The position numbers and the translations under genes were made by a program. A stretch of DNA of 64,000 bases from Ophiobolus disseminans (Eukaryota > Ascomycota > Dothideomycetes > Pleosporales > Phaeosphaeriaceae). The notes under the pieces were generated by a model. That model worked only from the letters and a program-made list of their open reading frames with translations. It did not search any database and was not told where the DNA came from. The stretch covers positions 124,001 to 188,000 of the forward strand of contig MU006236.1 in the NCBI GenBank assembly GCA_010093685.1. Reading direction: 5' to 3'. Below, piece after piece: positions 1 to 11,912 of the stretch (position 1 is the first letter of the stretch; the number at the start of each line of letters is the position of its first letter).

Positions 1-259
1 CTGAGCCTTGACTTTCGCCTCCAGCTCCAAGGCTTTTGCGTCCTTGTTGTCGATGTCCTGGAGAAGGCCTGCATGAACCTGCCTACTGACGTCGATGGTA
101 TGTCCGAGCTTCTTGATGGTAGCCGCGCTTGCTTCGATAGTGGTGTCGCGCCGACCAATGGTCGTCTCAAGCTTCTGGCACTGTCTTATTGCGCTCGTGG
201 ATAGAGATTTCGGCAGAACCCTTGTACTCGCGATACTCGTCTTTGACCTTGTTATACTT
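1..259 (-). pseudogene. Relic of a coiled-coil (gag-like) protein, frameshifted
   Basis: On the minus strand the sequence reads as a charged, heptad-rich coiled-coil protein in two frames. The first piece (about 259 to 183) begins YNKVKDEYREYKG. A one-base shift then gives a piece containing QKLETTIGRRDTTIEA and continuing to the window edge. No start codon or complete frame exists, so this is a decayed fragment. It stops exactly where an LTR-like repeat begins (260), and a similar fragment abuts another LTR-like repeat at about 2.2-2.54 kb. The composition resembles gag-region coiled coils of fungal LTR retrotransposons, but no zinc knuckle, protease or reverse transcriptase remains. The retrotransposon origin is inferred. 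Confidence 0.4.
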
Positions 260-420
260 TGTCAGCCTGGCACCTCAGTTCATACAGTACACGTGAACTG
301 CATCCTCACGTGACACTTAGTCACAGCTTACTCATGCTGGTTGTGTATATAGTCGCTCTCCGTAGCTCTCTCAATACAACAACCTTCTTCTCACTTTTGC
401 CCTGTCTCCTACATCCGACA
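260..420 (+). repeat. Solo LTR-like repeat, copy 1
   Basis: A 161-bp copy of the repeat also found at 14379-14540 and, inverted, at 21206-21367. It starts TGTCAGCCTGGCACC, carries the TATA-like box TGTATATAGTCGC and ends ACATCCGACA, giving the TG...CA ends expected of an LTR. Unlike the other two full copies it has no matching 5-bp target-site duplication (TACTT before, GATAA after), so it is older, rearranged or recombined. Confidence 0.7.
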
Positions 421-1464
421 GATAACATAGGGCGTGCGAGCGATTGAGGATCTATGAGTTGAGGATGAGCATCTTGGAAGACTCGAATTTCCTGTGCCAC
501 CCTGCTGTTGAGCTGTGTTAGCCCGTCGTACTAACCTATTCGACACGCCTAACTCCATTCTGAAGGTTCAGTTAGCTTTTCAAGTCTACCCTTGTCAACG
601 GCACGATCGAAACATTGATTTCGAGTTCAACAAAGTGGGTCACAGCTTGCCTGTATAAGCGGCTGCAAAACGATTCATAAGTCTACAATTAGCGTTGGAG
701 CTTCCGGATCGTGATTGCGTGATGCTGAAGTGCTGACACAATTCTTGAATCTAGACAGAGCGTTATATCGTAGTAACCTTGTTTTTGGACATCTAGATAC
801 AGTTTGGTCGTAACCCGGGGCAGCTAACAATTAAGAGTTGAACCATTGTTATTCGCAAGGACAAATTACATGCGACTGGAGATCATGAATGCGAAGAACC
901 TCGGCAGAAACGGCCGCTATGATTTCATCTTGAATGACTAAAGAGAATTCTAGGCCCCTCGGGTGATCACCATGTGGCAACCATTCCAATGGACCCCAAC
1001 CCAGTCCAAAACTTGCCTCGATCCATTGCGCCAAACCACCACAGGTCATTGTCCAGCGTTGAAGAGCCGTGAAGCCCGGGACGGCCGTTAGGGGTGACAA
1101 GATCAAGTCTACTCTGCTCCGCCATCACGGTTGAATCTCTGGTGAATGAGCCGCCTGGCAGAGCAGTGTAGCAGCTGGTGCCCCTCCACATGTTTCCATG
1201 CTTCATTGGTCAGGACCCCTCAAGTGCAAAAGACCTGTCGTTAGCAAAATCAATGGTAAAACGGCGCCTACGGATATATTACAACGGGTATCGGAATCGC
1301 TGTGGCCTTCCGCGGCGAGGACCTCACGCCAATGGCGCCGCAGTTTGGGGGTGACTCGTCCAACGCCTACGACCAGATTGCTGCGAGAATCCAGCGGCGC
1401 TATTGAGCTTCTGTTCTGCGCTTGCACGGTCGAGCTCGGAATCTTCGCTTCATGCCTCCATAGA
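421..1464. other. Degraded intergenic DNA with coding relics
   Basis: No intact gene. At about 1261-1406 a plus-strand frame reads as protein-like sequence (AYGYITTGIGIAVAFRGED...DQIAARIQRRY) ending in a stop, but it is preceded directly by a stop codon and has no start. On the minus strand at 849-1206 two overlapping frames look partly coding (for example GLAQWIEASFGLGWGPLEW). I cannot assign either to a family. They look like fragments of decayed genes. Confidence 0.3.
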
Positions 1465-2036
1465 TTTTGACTTCTGACTAAGTTAAATTAAAGACTCAAA
1501 GTCAAAATCAAGTCAAAACCAGTCTGCTAAAGTCAAAGTCAAGTCAAGTCAAATCAGAAGTCAGAAATTTAATACTGTATATTTCTCAGGCTACAAACAG
1601 GCTGTCCCTAGCCTAGCTTTTGCTGTCTTGATCGTCTATGTAGTCAGCTGGCAGTGCGTGAGCGACTCCGCGATGCAGCCAGTCCTTCAGCAACTTGGAG
1701 CACTTAATAGTGTTAGCACTAAGCTGAGATCGCTCCCATGAAGTCGTCCACCTTGCCTTGCTACATGTACGCTCTGATTCAGCGCTCATTGCAAAGGCCG
1801 ATAGCACATCAACTGCAAGCTGTGACAGGACGGGAAACGTTTGTTGCTGTGTAGGCTGTGACCACCACTCAACTGCGCTCATTTGTCCTCCTTCTAGCAT
1901 TGGCAGTCGACTTGGGGGAGCGAAGATGAAGGGCCGTGATTGATTTGACTTATGAGTCAAGTCATAAATGTTTAAGTCATAGTCAAATCAGTCAAATCAG
2001 GTTTGACTTGATTGACTTTCAAGTCAGAAGTCAAAA
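1465..2036 (-). mobile_element. Short hAT-derived element with 15-bp inverted repeats
   Basis: A 572-bp unit bounded by a perfect 15-bp inverted repeat: TTTTGACTTCTGACT at 1465-1479 and its complement at 2022-2036. Both ends are packed with AGTCAA-type short repeats (about 1465-1570 and 1938-2036), like the subterminal repeats to which hAT transposases bind. Between them, on the minus strand (about 1613-1935), is an ATG-less frame matching the hAT C-terminal dimerisation domain: WW, then FPVLSQLAVDVLS, SAESERTCSKAR and LKDWL. Catalytic DDE and BED-finger parts are absent, so it is an internally deleted, non-autonomous copy. I saw no 8-bp target duplication beside the repeats. Confidence 0.65.
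1613..1960 (-). pseudogene. hAT transposase C-terminal dimerisation fragment
   Basis: An open frame of about 115 codons without an ATG at its beginning. The conserved hAT dimerisation signature is clear: paired Trp, then LSQLAVDVLSAFAMSAESER followed by a Ser/Ala-Arg segment and LKDWLHRGV, ending in a short acidic tail. In intact transposases this domain is the last part of a protein of 600-900 residues and mediates oligomer formation. Only this part survives here, inside the inverted-repeat element, so it cannot encode an active transposase. The frame has no internal stop, so it was deleted rather than heavily mutated. Confidence 0.65.
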
Positions 2037-2195
2037 ACTATGCATGCCTCGCATGCATGATTGGGATGAGGTGGAGTTTCGCGGGGAGGCATTGCAGGAA
2101 TGGCGACGGTGTGTCAAGTACAACACTGATCTCCCGCATGATGCATTGGACACATGGGTGAGATAGCCTTCACATGGCTCGTAGTCTTGCCAGCG

Positions 2196-2536
2196 TTACT
2201 CCGAGCCAGGCCGTACGCGGTCACGGCTGCGGATCTTGTCTTTGCGTTCCTTGGCCAGGCTCTTCCACTCCTTGAACGCTTTTAAGGTATCCCTGAGCAC
2301 ATTCTCCTACCTGTTGACCTTCTTATGCAGCTTATCTTTGGCCTGTATATTGCTCATGTTTTGCTCGCGGTAGCTCGTGATGAGCTTCTTCTGGCGGACG
2401 ATTGCGGCCTCGTACGAGCTACACAGTTCATCATGCGACGCGATGTACTCGGCGACCTCACCCGGGAGCTCCTCTGGATCGCGGTCAGTGTCTTCCGGGG
2501 TGGGATTGCGCGACTGAAGGGGAGTGTCATCTTAGT
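2196..2536 (-). pseudogene. Relic of a coiled-coil (gag-like) protein with internal stop
   Basis: A minus-strand frame begins near DDTPLQSRNPTPEDTD and runs through an acidic stretch into a coiled coil (SSYEAAIVRQKKLITSYREQ...), hits an in-frame TAG at 2307-2309, continues as ENVLRDTLKAFKEWKSLAKE, then ends at a TAA (2196-2198). It lacks a start. Its style and its position beside an LTR-like repeat match the relic at 1-259, so both may derive from one retroelement gag or one host gene broken by insertions. If so, this is the N-terminal part and 1-259 a later part. Confidence 0.4.
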
Positions 2537-2592
2537 TTGTCAGATGTGCGACCGAGAAGTTTCGAGACTGAATTACCGATGCCCTCTGAGGC

Positions 2593-2695
2593 TGTCAGCC
2601 TGGCACCTTGCTTCACCGAAAATACTATGAATGCTCTACTCACGTGACCCTCAATTGCTTGCTTACTCAGCTCTCTTGTGTATATAATCGCTACT
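2593..2695 (+). repeat. LTR-like repeat, copy 2 (diverged, 3'-truncated)
   Basis: Begins TGTCAGCCTGGCACCTTG and retains CACGTGAC, GCTTACTCA and the TATA-like stretch TGTATATAATCGCT of the 162-bp family, then loses similarity. The middle is strongly diverged. This is an old partial copy. Confidence 0.55.
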
Positions 2696-3960
2696 CGGGG
2701 CATGCTTTGTGCTTCCTGTATGTCAGCGAAAAGATCATGTCGCATACTTCATTGGGTCATGTACGGTGTGTCTCGACGTTCTGGGTGGCTAAAATCTGGG
2801 TGGTGTTGTTTCGAGGTTGAGCCGCAGTGAGACTGTCTTAGCCCTTGGAAGTCCGGAGAGCAATACAAAGTGTGCGGGAATGAAAGGAGTCTGGCTATGA
2901 CGTCTGAAGAGATGAGCACGTGCGTATTCCCTTCTCAATGTGTACCGAAATGGTTTGGCCGCGGCATCACGATTTACATTCACACCTGCAGCTCACGTCC
3001 TGGGTCCAACTAAATTGACTAAGAAGTCCTAGTTCTGCGCAAATTCCGGCCCTCCGCAAGTCATGTCGAGATCCGTCAAGCAGTATCATGACAGCCCTTC
3101 GTGAGATCAGATTGGGCAGGAATAGACCCAGCAGCAGCAGCACTTTACCCTGTGCATGTAGGAAATGAAACTAGTCTTATACGATGCCTAACAACCATGG
3201 GACGCCTATCAGAGTATTCTCAATGTCCTCCGCTCTTTGGAAAGAACAACAGATCTAGCGCGAGCAACAGCAGCTTTAGACGTTACATGTCAGCATCTAC
3301 ACCTACTCTGGAGTAGCGTGTTTTGTCACTGCTTATGTAACAGGAGGATATATATTCGCTCTCTTCGATAGTCTCTATCAATCAGCCAACTTCTTCCTCA
3401 ACCCTCCTTCTCACATGTTGACATTACAGAACAAGAAATAAGCTCAACAATAACATACAGAAATAGCACTGCAACTTCACTTTGCAGATGTTTAGCATAT
3501 TGAGTTAGGTAGAGGGGCAACGCCATTGGCAATATTAGTACACACAGAACATCTAATGAAAATGTGATGATGTTGATGATGGGTGCCTTGTACGTAGGTG
3601 TTTCTATGAGGGGGTTATATGGGAGGGGGCTGGAGAGCCGATGAATAGGCCCGATAAGGTAAGTAAAGGTAGCTTAGACCCCACCAGTAACTATACCTAG
3701 GTATCTGAAAATCGGGAAATACCATACAAAACAGTCGAGCCCATATCTAGCAATCATTAGATTAGATGGAAACGGCCTCAGCTGTTGACACCCCGTTCTC
3801 CGACACAATCCTGGAGACTTCAATTCAAAAATAAGATGCAAGCTTCATAATCCTCGATCAAAGAATTATACCAATCACACTCTCCAAAACCAAGGCCTCG
3901 CCTACGACAATCTAATCCAATCCACAAACTCCCCTACACCAACCCCCACCCCCTTCAACC
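2696..3960. other. Gene-free region with LTR-like fragments
   Basis: No gene recognised. Positions 3101-3142 share a stretch (GGAATAGACCCAGCAGCAGC) with an LTR-like segment at 21.9 kb. A second LTR-like promoter module lies at about 3320-3443: a TATATATTCGCTCTC box followed by CAACTTCTTCCTC and an ACAGAACA end, in the same order as in the 162-bp repeat. One TACCTAGGTA palindrome sits at 3694-3703. The last roughly 400 bases form the 3' flank of the GH2 gene. Confidence 0.4.
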
Positions 3961-6163
3961 CTACATCCCCCCCTCCCTTCCTCCCAACCCCACACTCCCC
4001 TCCGCCAACCCGCCCGCACTTGCTTTCACAATAATCGCCCCCTCCCCTGTCGCCCTCACAAGCGCATACGCAACACCCTGATACGCTTTCCTCGTATTCC
4101 CCCTAAAAGACTCAGCGTCCTGACTCCCGCTATCCACCGCAACAATCGTGCCTGGCCCGGAAATACTGAATGTTATAGGACTAGAAGAACTAGCGACGAA
4201 TTTACCCGTTACGTCAGATATCGAGGCTTTGATGTACGCCACATCGTTAACATCCGTCGAAACACTACTTGCTTCCGCCGTCACAATAACTTTGGAAGCT
4301 GTACTTCCAGTGGCTGGCGGCGCCGTAACCGGTGCGCCCCAGACCTTTTGCCATGCGTAGCCGATGGGTTTGACGCCGCCTACTGCGTCCATGATGCCGG
4401 GTACGGCGCCGATGGTGGGCCACTTGCCGTTGACTTCGCCGAGATGGTCGACGCCTGTCCAGAGGAATAGGCCGGTCAGACCAGCGTTGGCGCGCACGGC
4501 GTCCCACTGATTCGTGCCCGTGGTTTCTTCAGTCAGTAAGCCAGCGCGTGCAGGCGAAGTTTTCATGCCATCCAGGACTTCTGCTTCGCGGTAATTCGCG
4601 CCGAAGACATCTACCAGCGTGCGCGTTGCGCCGGAGATATCGCCGTTGGTAGCTGGGCGGAGGAGGGCTTGTGTGACGAGGCGGCCTGGGTCGAGGGCGT
4701 TTACGATTTCCTTCATGCGCTTGAGGAGCGGGGTGCGTGTGGCGATGGAGTCGTGGATTTCGTTACCGGTGCTGTAGAGCGCAATGCTGGGGTGGTTGCG
4801 GTCGCGGCTGACGACGCTGGTTACGTCGACTTGGTACCAGGGGACTGGGCCGGAGGAGCCGGGTACGGGTGGTGTGCCGGTGGGTGCTTTGGCGACTGTG
4901 TTGAAGTACGTGGCGTAGTCGCCTACGTCGCTGTATTTGTGTGATGTCCAGACGTCGAAGAACTCGTTTAACACGAGAAAGCCCATGCGGTCGGTCAGAT
5001 CGAGGAATGCTGGGCTTGGTGGGTCGTGTGATGTTCGGATAGAGTTGACGCCAAGTGCCTTGAGCTGGGTGAGGCGTCGTTGCATTGCGCGCTTTGGGGC
5101 GGCCATGCCCAACCCATGGTAGTCTTGATGTAGGCATACTCCTTGGAACTTGACACTTTTGCCATTGAGACTCATGCCAGTTGAGGCGCTGAAAGTGAGG
5201 TTGCGTATGCCGAGCGTGGTGCTTTCATCATCAATGGGCGTTCCATCTGCAGAAACCGTGGACATAAGCGAGTAGAGATTGGGGGTGGTAAGGTCCCAAA
5301 GCTTGGGATTGGTCACGGAAATCTCGAAAGTAAATGTAGCTCTGCTACCGGCTGCGATATTCTGAGCAGAGGCAGCGACAGGAGTAAAAACTGTACCATC
5401 TGGACTGCTGAGCACACCGCGGATGGTCACATTGACGGTCTTGTTACCGCTATTGATAACAGTTGTCTGCGCGCGAACAGTGGCAGCAGAGCTGGTGGCG
5501 AGTGGGGTATTGACATACAAGCCATACTGATCAACGTGTACGGGATTCGTCGTGATAATACGGACGTCACGGTAGATGCCTGCGCCTTTGTAGAAACGTT
5601 CGCCTGGCCTAAGGAGTGGTTACAAGGTCAGCATCACACAAACTTCGTAAGGGAAAGCTTGCTTACTGGCGACTAGTATCCGTCTTCACCGCAACAACAT
5701 TATCCCCACCAAAACTCACAGCCTCGCTAATATCATAGCGAAAGCTAGTATACCCATACGGGTGCATTCCAATCAGTTGTTCATTAACATACACACTCGC
5801 ATCCTGCATAACGCCATCGAACTCGATGTACACTTTGCGACCGCTATCCGAAAGCGTAAAGTGCTTCCGGTACCAAGCAATGCCTGATGGATGATAACCG
5901 CCGTAGCCTGCGCTCGGAGCCTTTGAGTCGAATGGGCTGGCTGGTGGATTGGGACCTTCGATGGCCCAGTCGTGTGGGACGCTCAGCGAGCGCCAGCTGC
6001 TGTCAGGAAGCAACTTCGATTGGGCGTCGGCTGCATCGCCGTAGTGGAAGAGCCAGCCGGTGTTGAAGTCGGTGGTATTGCGCAGCTGCGCCGCAGTTGC
6101 CGCGAACTGGAGTGAAGCCGCGACGAAGTAGCTAAGGCATGTGACTACCCGAAAAGAAAACAT
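3961..6163 (-). CDS. Secreted glycoside hydrolase family 2 (beta-galactosidase-like)
   Basis: Two exons, 6163-5667 and 5608-3961, with a 58-nt intron (GTAAGC...CTTAG, branch GCTGAC) that joins the frame across DTSRQ|PGERF; 714 residues. The ATG at 6163 precedes a signal peptide (about residues 1-24). Domains in order: GH2 sugar-binding jelly roll (NTGWLFHYGDA, VPHDWAIEGPN), immunoglobulin-like domain, TIM barrel. The acid/base Glu lies in STGNEIHDS and the nucleophile candidate in LLTEETTGTNQWD. A C-terminal beta domain follows. GH2 enzymes remove terminal beta-linked galactose, mannose or glucuronate; the beta-galactosidase call fits best but substrate is not proved. The protein acts outside the cell on plant or microbial polysaccharide. 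The tail is Gly-rich. Confidence 0.88.
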
Positions 6164-6519
6164 GTTGATGGCTGTTGTTGTACATTCTGCTGTGCATCTC
6201 TTCTTTTAAATCATCGAAATGTGTGCTTTGAGTTCGTAAGTTAATAGCTGTCTGCTTTGAAGTTCATTCGGAATTGATTGCGACATAGTCATATAGAGTA
6301 GCGAAGCATATAATGACCTATCGCTAACGAATTAGCCGAGTCGGGTGCTTGTTGCATCGGGTGAATGTCCTCCGCTGCTAGGGCCTACCCCACCCGAGCA
6401 GTACTCCTACCGCAAAGCCACGATCTGAGATACACCAATCTAGGGCCCAATGTCCCCCGAAGAGTACACTTGGCCAAGACTTGTGATGCCGCTTTCTTCT
6501 ATCCTAATCGTCCTTCTCC
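6164..6519. promoter_or_regulatory. GH2 promoter / OXP1 3' flank
   Basis: 356 bp between the GH2 start (6163, minus strand) and the 5-oxoprolinase stop (6520, minus strand). It must hold the GH2 promoter and the OXP1 terminator. No specific regulator site could be recognised. Confidence 0.4.
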
Positions 6520-9500
6520 TCAGGCAGACGCCTCCGCTGTATTCTGCCGGCCAGCCACACTTCCTCCAATCCACGTCGCCTTGGGATCTTTCTCGCTCTT
6601 GACGTTAGCTTTGCTTCCCTCCTTACCCCATCCACCACCGCCAGGTGTGTGAATAATGATCCTCTCACCAGGCTGCATGCTCGCCGTATTTTTCGCGCCC
6701 AAGTTGATGAACCGGAACTCTTCATCTGACGCCTCTTTCTCAACTTTCTTCTCGATACTAGCGATGGAGCTTGCAGTGGATTCAGTCGGCTCGGTAGGTC
6801 GCTTCGAGTCGGAGTTCTTGTCGATAGCTCTTCGATCGACCTTTCTTACCCAGATGTTCAGCCCGCATGCTGCATCCTCGCCGCCTTCCATACCGTAGGG
6901 GTGGTACACGCGGCGCTCGCTGAGGATGGAGACTTGCACCGGAATGCGGAACTCGATGTCGCGAATGACGCCTTCACCACCCCGATGCATACCACGTCCC
7001 GCACTACCTTCTCGCAATGAGAACTCGCGCAGTAGAACAGGATACCGGCGCTCGAAGACTTCGCTGTCCGTGATGCGTGTATTTGTCATGTGAGTATGAA
7101 CACCATTCGTCCCATGCCATGTTGGCCCCGCGCCCGAGCCGCCAGCGATGGTTTCGTAATATCCGAATCCCGCTTTTCCGTCCTTGTTGCCACCTCCAGA
7201 CGAGCCGCCGAATCCGAAAGTCAGGTTGTTGGTATCGCCCTGGCTGGCTGCGCAGGCCTTGAAAGCCTTGAGTACGGTGTCGGTCACGCGCTGGCTGGTG
7301 AGTACGTTGCCACCTACGACGGCTGCGTTGTCCGAGGGCGAGAGGAAAGATTTAGGTGGTATGCGGACGTGAATTGGCTTGAGGCAGCCCTGATTCAGGG
7401 GAATATCTTCGCTGATGAGGCAACGAAGGCAATAAATAATTGCACTGTACGTAACAGCCTCGGGCGCATTGATGTTCCCGTAAACTTCCGGACCGGTGCC
7501 AGTGAAATCGAAAACAGCCTCACCCTTCTCAGGGTCGATACTGACCTTCAATCGGATTGGTGATCCGTCGTCCATGAACTCTTCAGCAGATAAGTCCTGG
7601 CCCTCAAAACGCTTGTACACATCCTTGAGGAGTGAGCGCACGGACTGCTCGGCGTTAAGCTGGATGTTGGTCATGTAGAACTTTACGACTTGCTCGCCGT
7701 AGTCTGACATGAGTGTGTTTATCAGGTTTATGCCTTTCTGATTGGCCGCAACCTGCGCTTTGAGGTCGTTGATATTGTCACTGAGACACCTGGTACCCGA
7801 GCAACCGGGATACTGGCCTGGTTCATCCAACAACAGTTCCGTAATGCGTTTCTCATTGAAGTGGCCTTCAGATACGAGTTTTTCTGATTTGATGGCTGCA
7901 CCCTCTTGATACAATTCTTTGGATGCTGGGGGCATGGAGCCAGGAAGTATACCGCCAATATCTGCATGATGGGCGCGTGAGGCAACGTAAAAGAGAATGG
8001 TGTCGCCTGAGAAGGCGGGCGTTATGACGGTGATATCGGGAAGATGGGTGCCTCCGAACATGGGGTGGTTGGAGACGAGGACGTCGCCTCGCTTGAGCTT
8101 GCCTTTCCAGATTGCGGCTTGTTTGCGAACACAGGTAGACATGCTGCCGAGATGGACGGGGAGATGGGGCGCATTGGCGACTAGTCCTCCTTCCTCATCA
8201 AATAACGCGCAAGAGTAGTCGAGCCGTTCCTTGACATTCGTACTTACACTTGTCTTCTGCAAAGCCCGTCCCATTTGTTCTGCGATGGCCATGAACCGAT
8301 GCGCGAAGATACTCAACAGGATAGGATCCACTTCCTTCGTGCTGACCTGCTTCTCTTCACCATCACTTTCGCCAATGTTGATGACGACATGGGTATTGAT
8401 GACTAGCGCTGATGCGCCGGGCGTCACTACGATAGTCTGTGTGCCATCTGCGATAATGGCCGGACCCTTGATGCGATCCCCGACTTCGAGATCTTCGAGC
8501 TTATAGATGGATGTGTCGCGACGTCCACCTTCGAAGAAGACATTGCGGGAATCGTAGCGCTTGGAGTCTCCAGTGACATCCTTTGGCTTGATCTCTTTGA
8601 GCTGCTGATCCACACTCTTCTCCAGGCCTTCAAAAGTCTTTCCAATGCCTCGCGCGCGGACGTCGTCAACGATGATGTCGCGATCTGGAAGGGTAAAGCC
8701 GAACTCTTGTTCGTGCTGTTTAACAAATGCTTGGCCAAAAGCCCAGTCATCGCCATTGTAACGTTTCTCTGCCTCTTCTTTTGTAGGCTTAATGATCATG
8801 AGTGCTGACTCGGTTCCGCGATAGCGTAGGTTTAGGTACTCCTCGAACTGAACGTGCTCTTCGTCGAAGCCTTGGTCCTTCAGCTTCGCCGTTGATTTCA
8901 ATTTGAGATCCGCCATCTTCTTTTGCAGGTACTCCCGCACATCCTTCTCATCGGACCATACCTTGCTCTCTGGCTCTTGTCGCTCATCCACTACATCTGC
9001 CAATGCCATGCCATAAGCGGAGAGAACCGATGAGTATCGATGGACAAGAATCTGCGAGATGCCGAGTGCCTCCGCAATTGCAACCGCATGCTGTCCGCCC
9101 GCACCACCGAATGTCGCAAGTCGGTGCTTGCTCGTGTCGTGCCCTCTCGCCTCGGTCAAGCTGCGGATTGGACGTGTCATGGTCTCGTTCGCAATCTTGA
9201 TGAAACCATTTGCAATATCATCTAGGGACATCTCTTTCTCCTTGTTACCACCCGCAACCTCCTTGTTGATCTGCTCCGCGAGCTTCTTGAACAGTTTCTC
9301 GCTTGCTTCAGCATCGAGACCCTCGTCCTCGTTCTTCCCGAAGATCTTGGGGAAGAAATCTGGCAGCAACCGTCCGAGGAACAAATTTGCGTCTGTGATG
9401 GTCAGAGGGCCACCTTTCCGGTAACATGCAGGTCCTGGATGTGCGCTTGCTGACTCGGGCCCGACCACGAACAAGCCGTTCTTCCAGAAAAGTCGCGATC

Positions 9501-10718
9501 CGCCGCCTGCTGCGACAGTGTTGATGTCTAGTTGCGGTGACTGTATCGTAACACCAGCGGTTGTAGTCTCGAAAACGTGATCGTAGCGTCCCGCGCCGTA
9601 TCTGCTCACGTCCGTACTTGTTCCGCCCATATCAAATCCAATGACAGGGATCTTAGTCTTCGGATCATACGACGTGAGCGCATATCCCACAACACCACCC
9701 GCAGGCCCAGACAATATTGCCTTTAGTCCAGAAAAGCTGTCGACATCCACGAGCCCGCCATCCGATTGCATGAACTCACACCTTGCGCCTTTTGACCCCT
9801 CTTCGCGCTTGACGCTCTTCGTACCGAGACCGCCCTCGAAACCCTTGGAAAAGCCATCAATGTACTTCCGTATCGCCGGCGTCAGATACGCATCCGCACA
9901 CGCCGACGTTGCGCGAGGAACCAGCTTAATCATGGGCATGAGCTCGTGACTCAAGCTTACGTGCTCAAACCCTATCTCCCTCGCGATCTTGCCCACTAAC
10001 GCCTCGTGGTGCGGATATGTATAACCGTGCATCAAACACACCGCGATGCTCTTCAGTCCAGAATCGAACACCTCTTGCAGCTGCTTTCTTATCGTATCTT
10101 CCCGGGGCCTTTGTAATATCTTCACTGTCTCGCCTGACAGGCCCTTCACCAGCTCCGCATCATTTCCTACCTCCTCTATTGATTTGGCCTCTGTCTTTGT
10201 GCGCTCCGGATCTTCAGCGTAGTCTTCCAGTGTGACGCGTTCCTCAATCTCCACCACTTTCTTGTACAACACCTCTGGCTTCTTGATATCCAGCGCAAAG
10301 ATATTCGGCCGCGACTGGTTCCCAATCTCCAGACAGTCTTTGAAGCCCTTTGTCACTACCATCGCAATGTCCTCGCCCTTACGCTCCAACAACGCGTTGG
10401 TTGCGACAGTTGTGCCCATGCGTATCGACTCGATCTTCGACGTGTCGAGTGCCTGGCCGCGTGGGATGTCGGCGCCAGTGAACCTGGAGAGCAGCCGCCG
10501 GATGCCTTCGAGCGGCGCGTCGTCATAATTGGATGGGTCGACAGAGAGGAGCTTGATCACGATGTCGTCAGACATCTTGCCTGTGCCGGGGTTGCCGACG
10601 CAGTCCGTGAAGGTGCCGCCGCGCTGTCCCTGTCAGCATCTTGTTCTTGCCCTTTTGATAACTTCCGTACATCTATCGCGATGCGAATACCTCGCTCGCT
10701 GATCTTCGGAGTCGACAT
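6520..10718 (-). CDS. OXP1: 5-oxoprolinase (ATP-hydrolysing)
   Basis: Two exons, 10718-10671 (16 codons) and 10623-6520, split by a 47-nt intron (GTACGG...GACAG, branch GCTGAC). The splice restores the nucleotide-binding signature AID|RGGTFTDC at the N-terminus, which the large exon alone lacks. Total 1383 residues, the usual fungal size of 1270-1380. The N-terminal half is HyuA-like (RGGTFTD, GTTVATNALLERKG, GFDMGGTSTDVSRY, AAGGGSRL). The C-terminal half is HyuB-like, from about residue 790 (DYSCALFD, HLGSM, SNHPMFGGTHLPD, HTPGGGGWG near the end). The enzyme opens 5-oxo-L-proline to L-glutamate with ATP in the cytosol, the last step of glutathione turnover. A Ser/Thr/Glu-rich insert of about 30 residues near the C-terminus may be lineage-specific. 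Confidence 0.95.
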
Positions 10719-11912
10719 GATGTCTGATGTGTCGAGCTTCGTATGCGGTGGTGAAGAGCTATCAGGAGAGCTATATGACGGTAACAGATGAAGAGTTGGT
10801 GCACAATTAACAGAAATGACACCAATTACGGTATCGCTACATGCACCACCACTCCATTGCGAGATCGCTACCAATGATAGGCAAGAGTGGGGTGCTTTCG
10901 GCTCATGCCCCGCGTACTTTTGTCATCCGCGTCGCGTCATCGGACGTGCCGCGGCTAGAGCTTCCTCGGGACTAGAGCGCAGCCAGCCCTACGCGCGACG
11001 ACACTCCATCCCATTTTCCCAATTTTCTATCATATATCGCAACAAGGTTCTTCTCTTCATCAGTCATGTTTTTACACGCTTATCGCTTAATCCATGTCGT
11101 CAGCTACGCGCACGATCTTAGTGGAACGTCTACCATTTTGTCACATAGTCCTTGGCCGTCCTGCACTTTATCAATCAAAGACTGCTCCATGCGAGCCTCT
11201 ATCCTTACAGACTTGATCAGATTTCTTTTCTTTAATCTCTCTTTTCCAACACGAGCGATAGGTCTGAAGTTCCGCCCATGAGTATCGAGCATCTGGCACG
11301 TGACCATTAACGAGCACCCCTATCGCCAATTCCATCTTCACATGTACATTCCTTTCTTCGATCAATTAAAGCCTCGGAGATCAATATACAAGACGTTGGA
11401 ACCAGTACCTAAACGAACGCCTCTCCCGCGCCCAACCTGGGGAGACAAGCTTCCCCGCAATCTTAGCCCGACGCATGCAAGGACAGGGGCAGGGTCCAAA
11501 GTCGGACATCAATATCGGAGTATTCCCAAGTCAGGGACTGTAACGAAATCACTCTCAATGCGAACTAGATCGAGGTGTACCTTCCGCATTATGAACACAG
11601 TCCCGAGCATGCCTCGTTGACAACCTCGCGTCAATGGATATCACAAGCCAGGTCGAACTGGGGGTTGGTACGTAATACATTCAGGGACAGGAGTCGAATG
11701 CCTCGGTCGATGCGACGATCTTCACATTCTCGACACACTCGAGGAGTTGTGAATCTAGTGCGAACACGGGGGGTTGTTCCTCACAATGCGTTGGTAAACG
11801 TATAAGAACAGCAAAAAACCCTCGAAGGAAGAGCACCAAGAAGCCACAACTTCAACAGCAATAGCGCACAACCAATTCCAAAAGAATATCCTTCCAACTT
11901 CACAAAAGCACC
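10719..11912. promoter_or_regulatory. Divergent intergenic region between OXP1 and the CFEM gene
   Basis: 1.19 kb between the 5-oxoprolinase start (10718, minus) and the CFEM start (11913, plus); both promoters must lie here. Short open frames exist but none resembles a known protein. I could not identify specific binding sites. Confidence 0.4.

Noticed and set aside
3121..3142. CAG/GCA trinucleotide runs at 3.1 and 21.9 kb as microsatellites
   Set aside because: Only four units each, and they are part of a longer shared repeat block.
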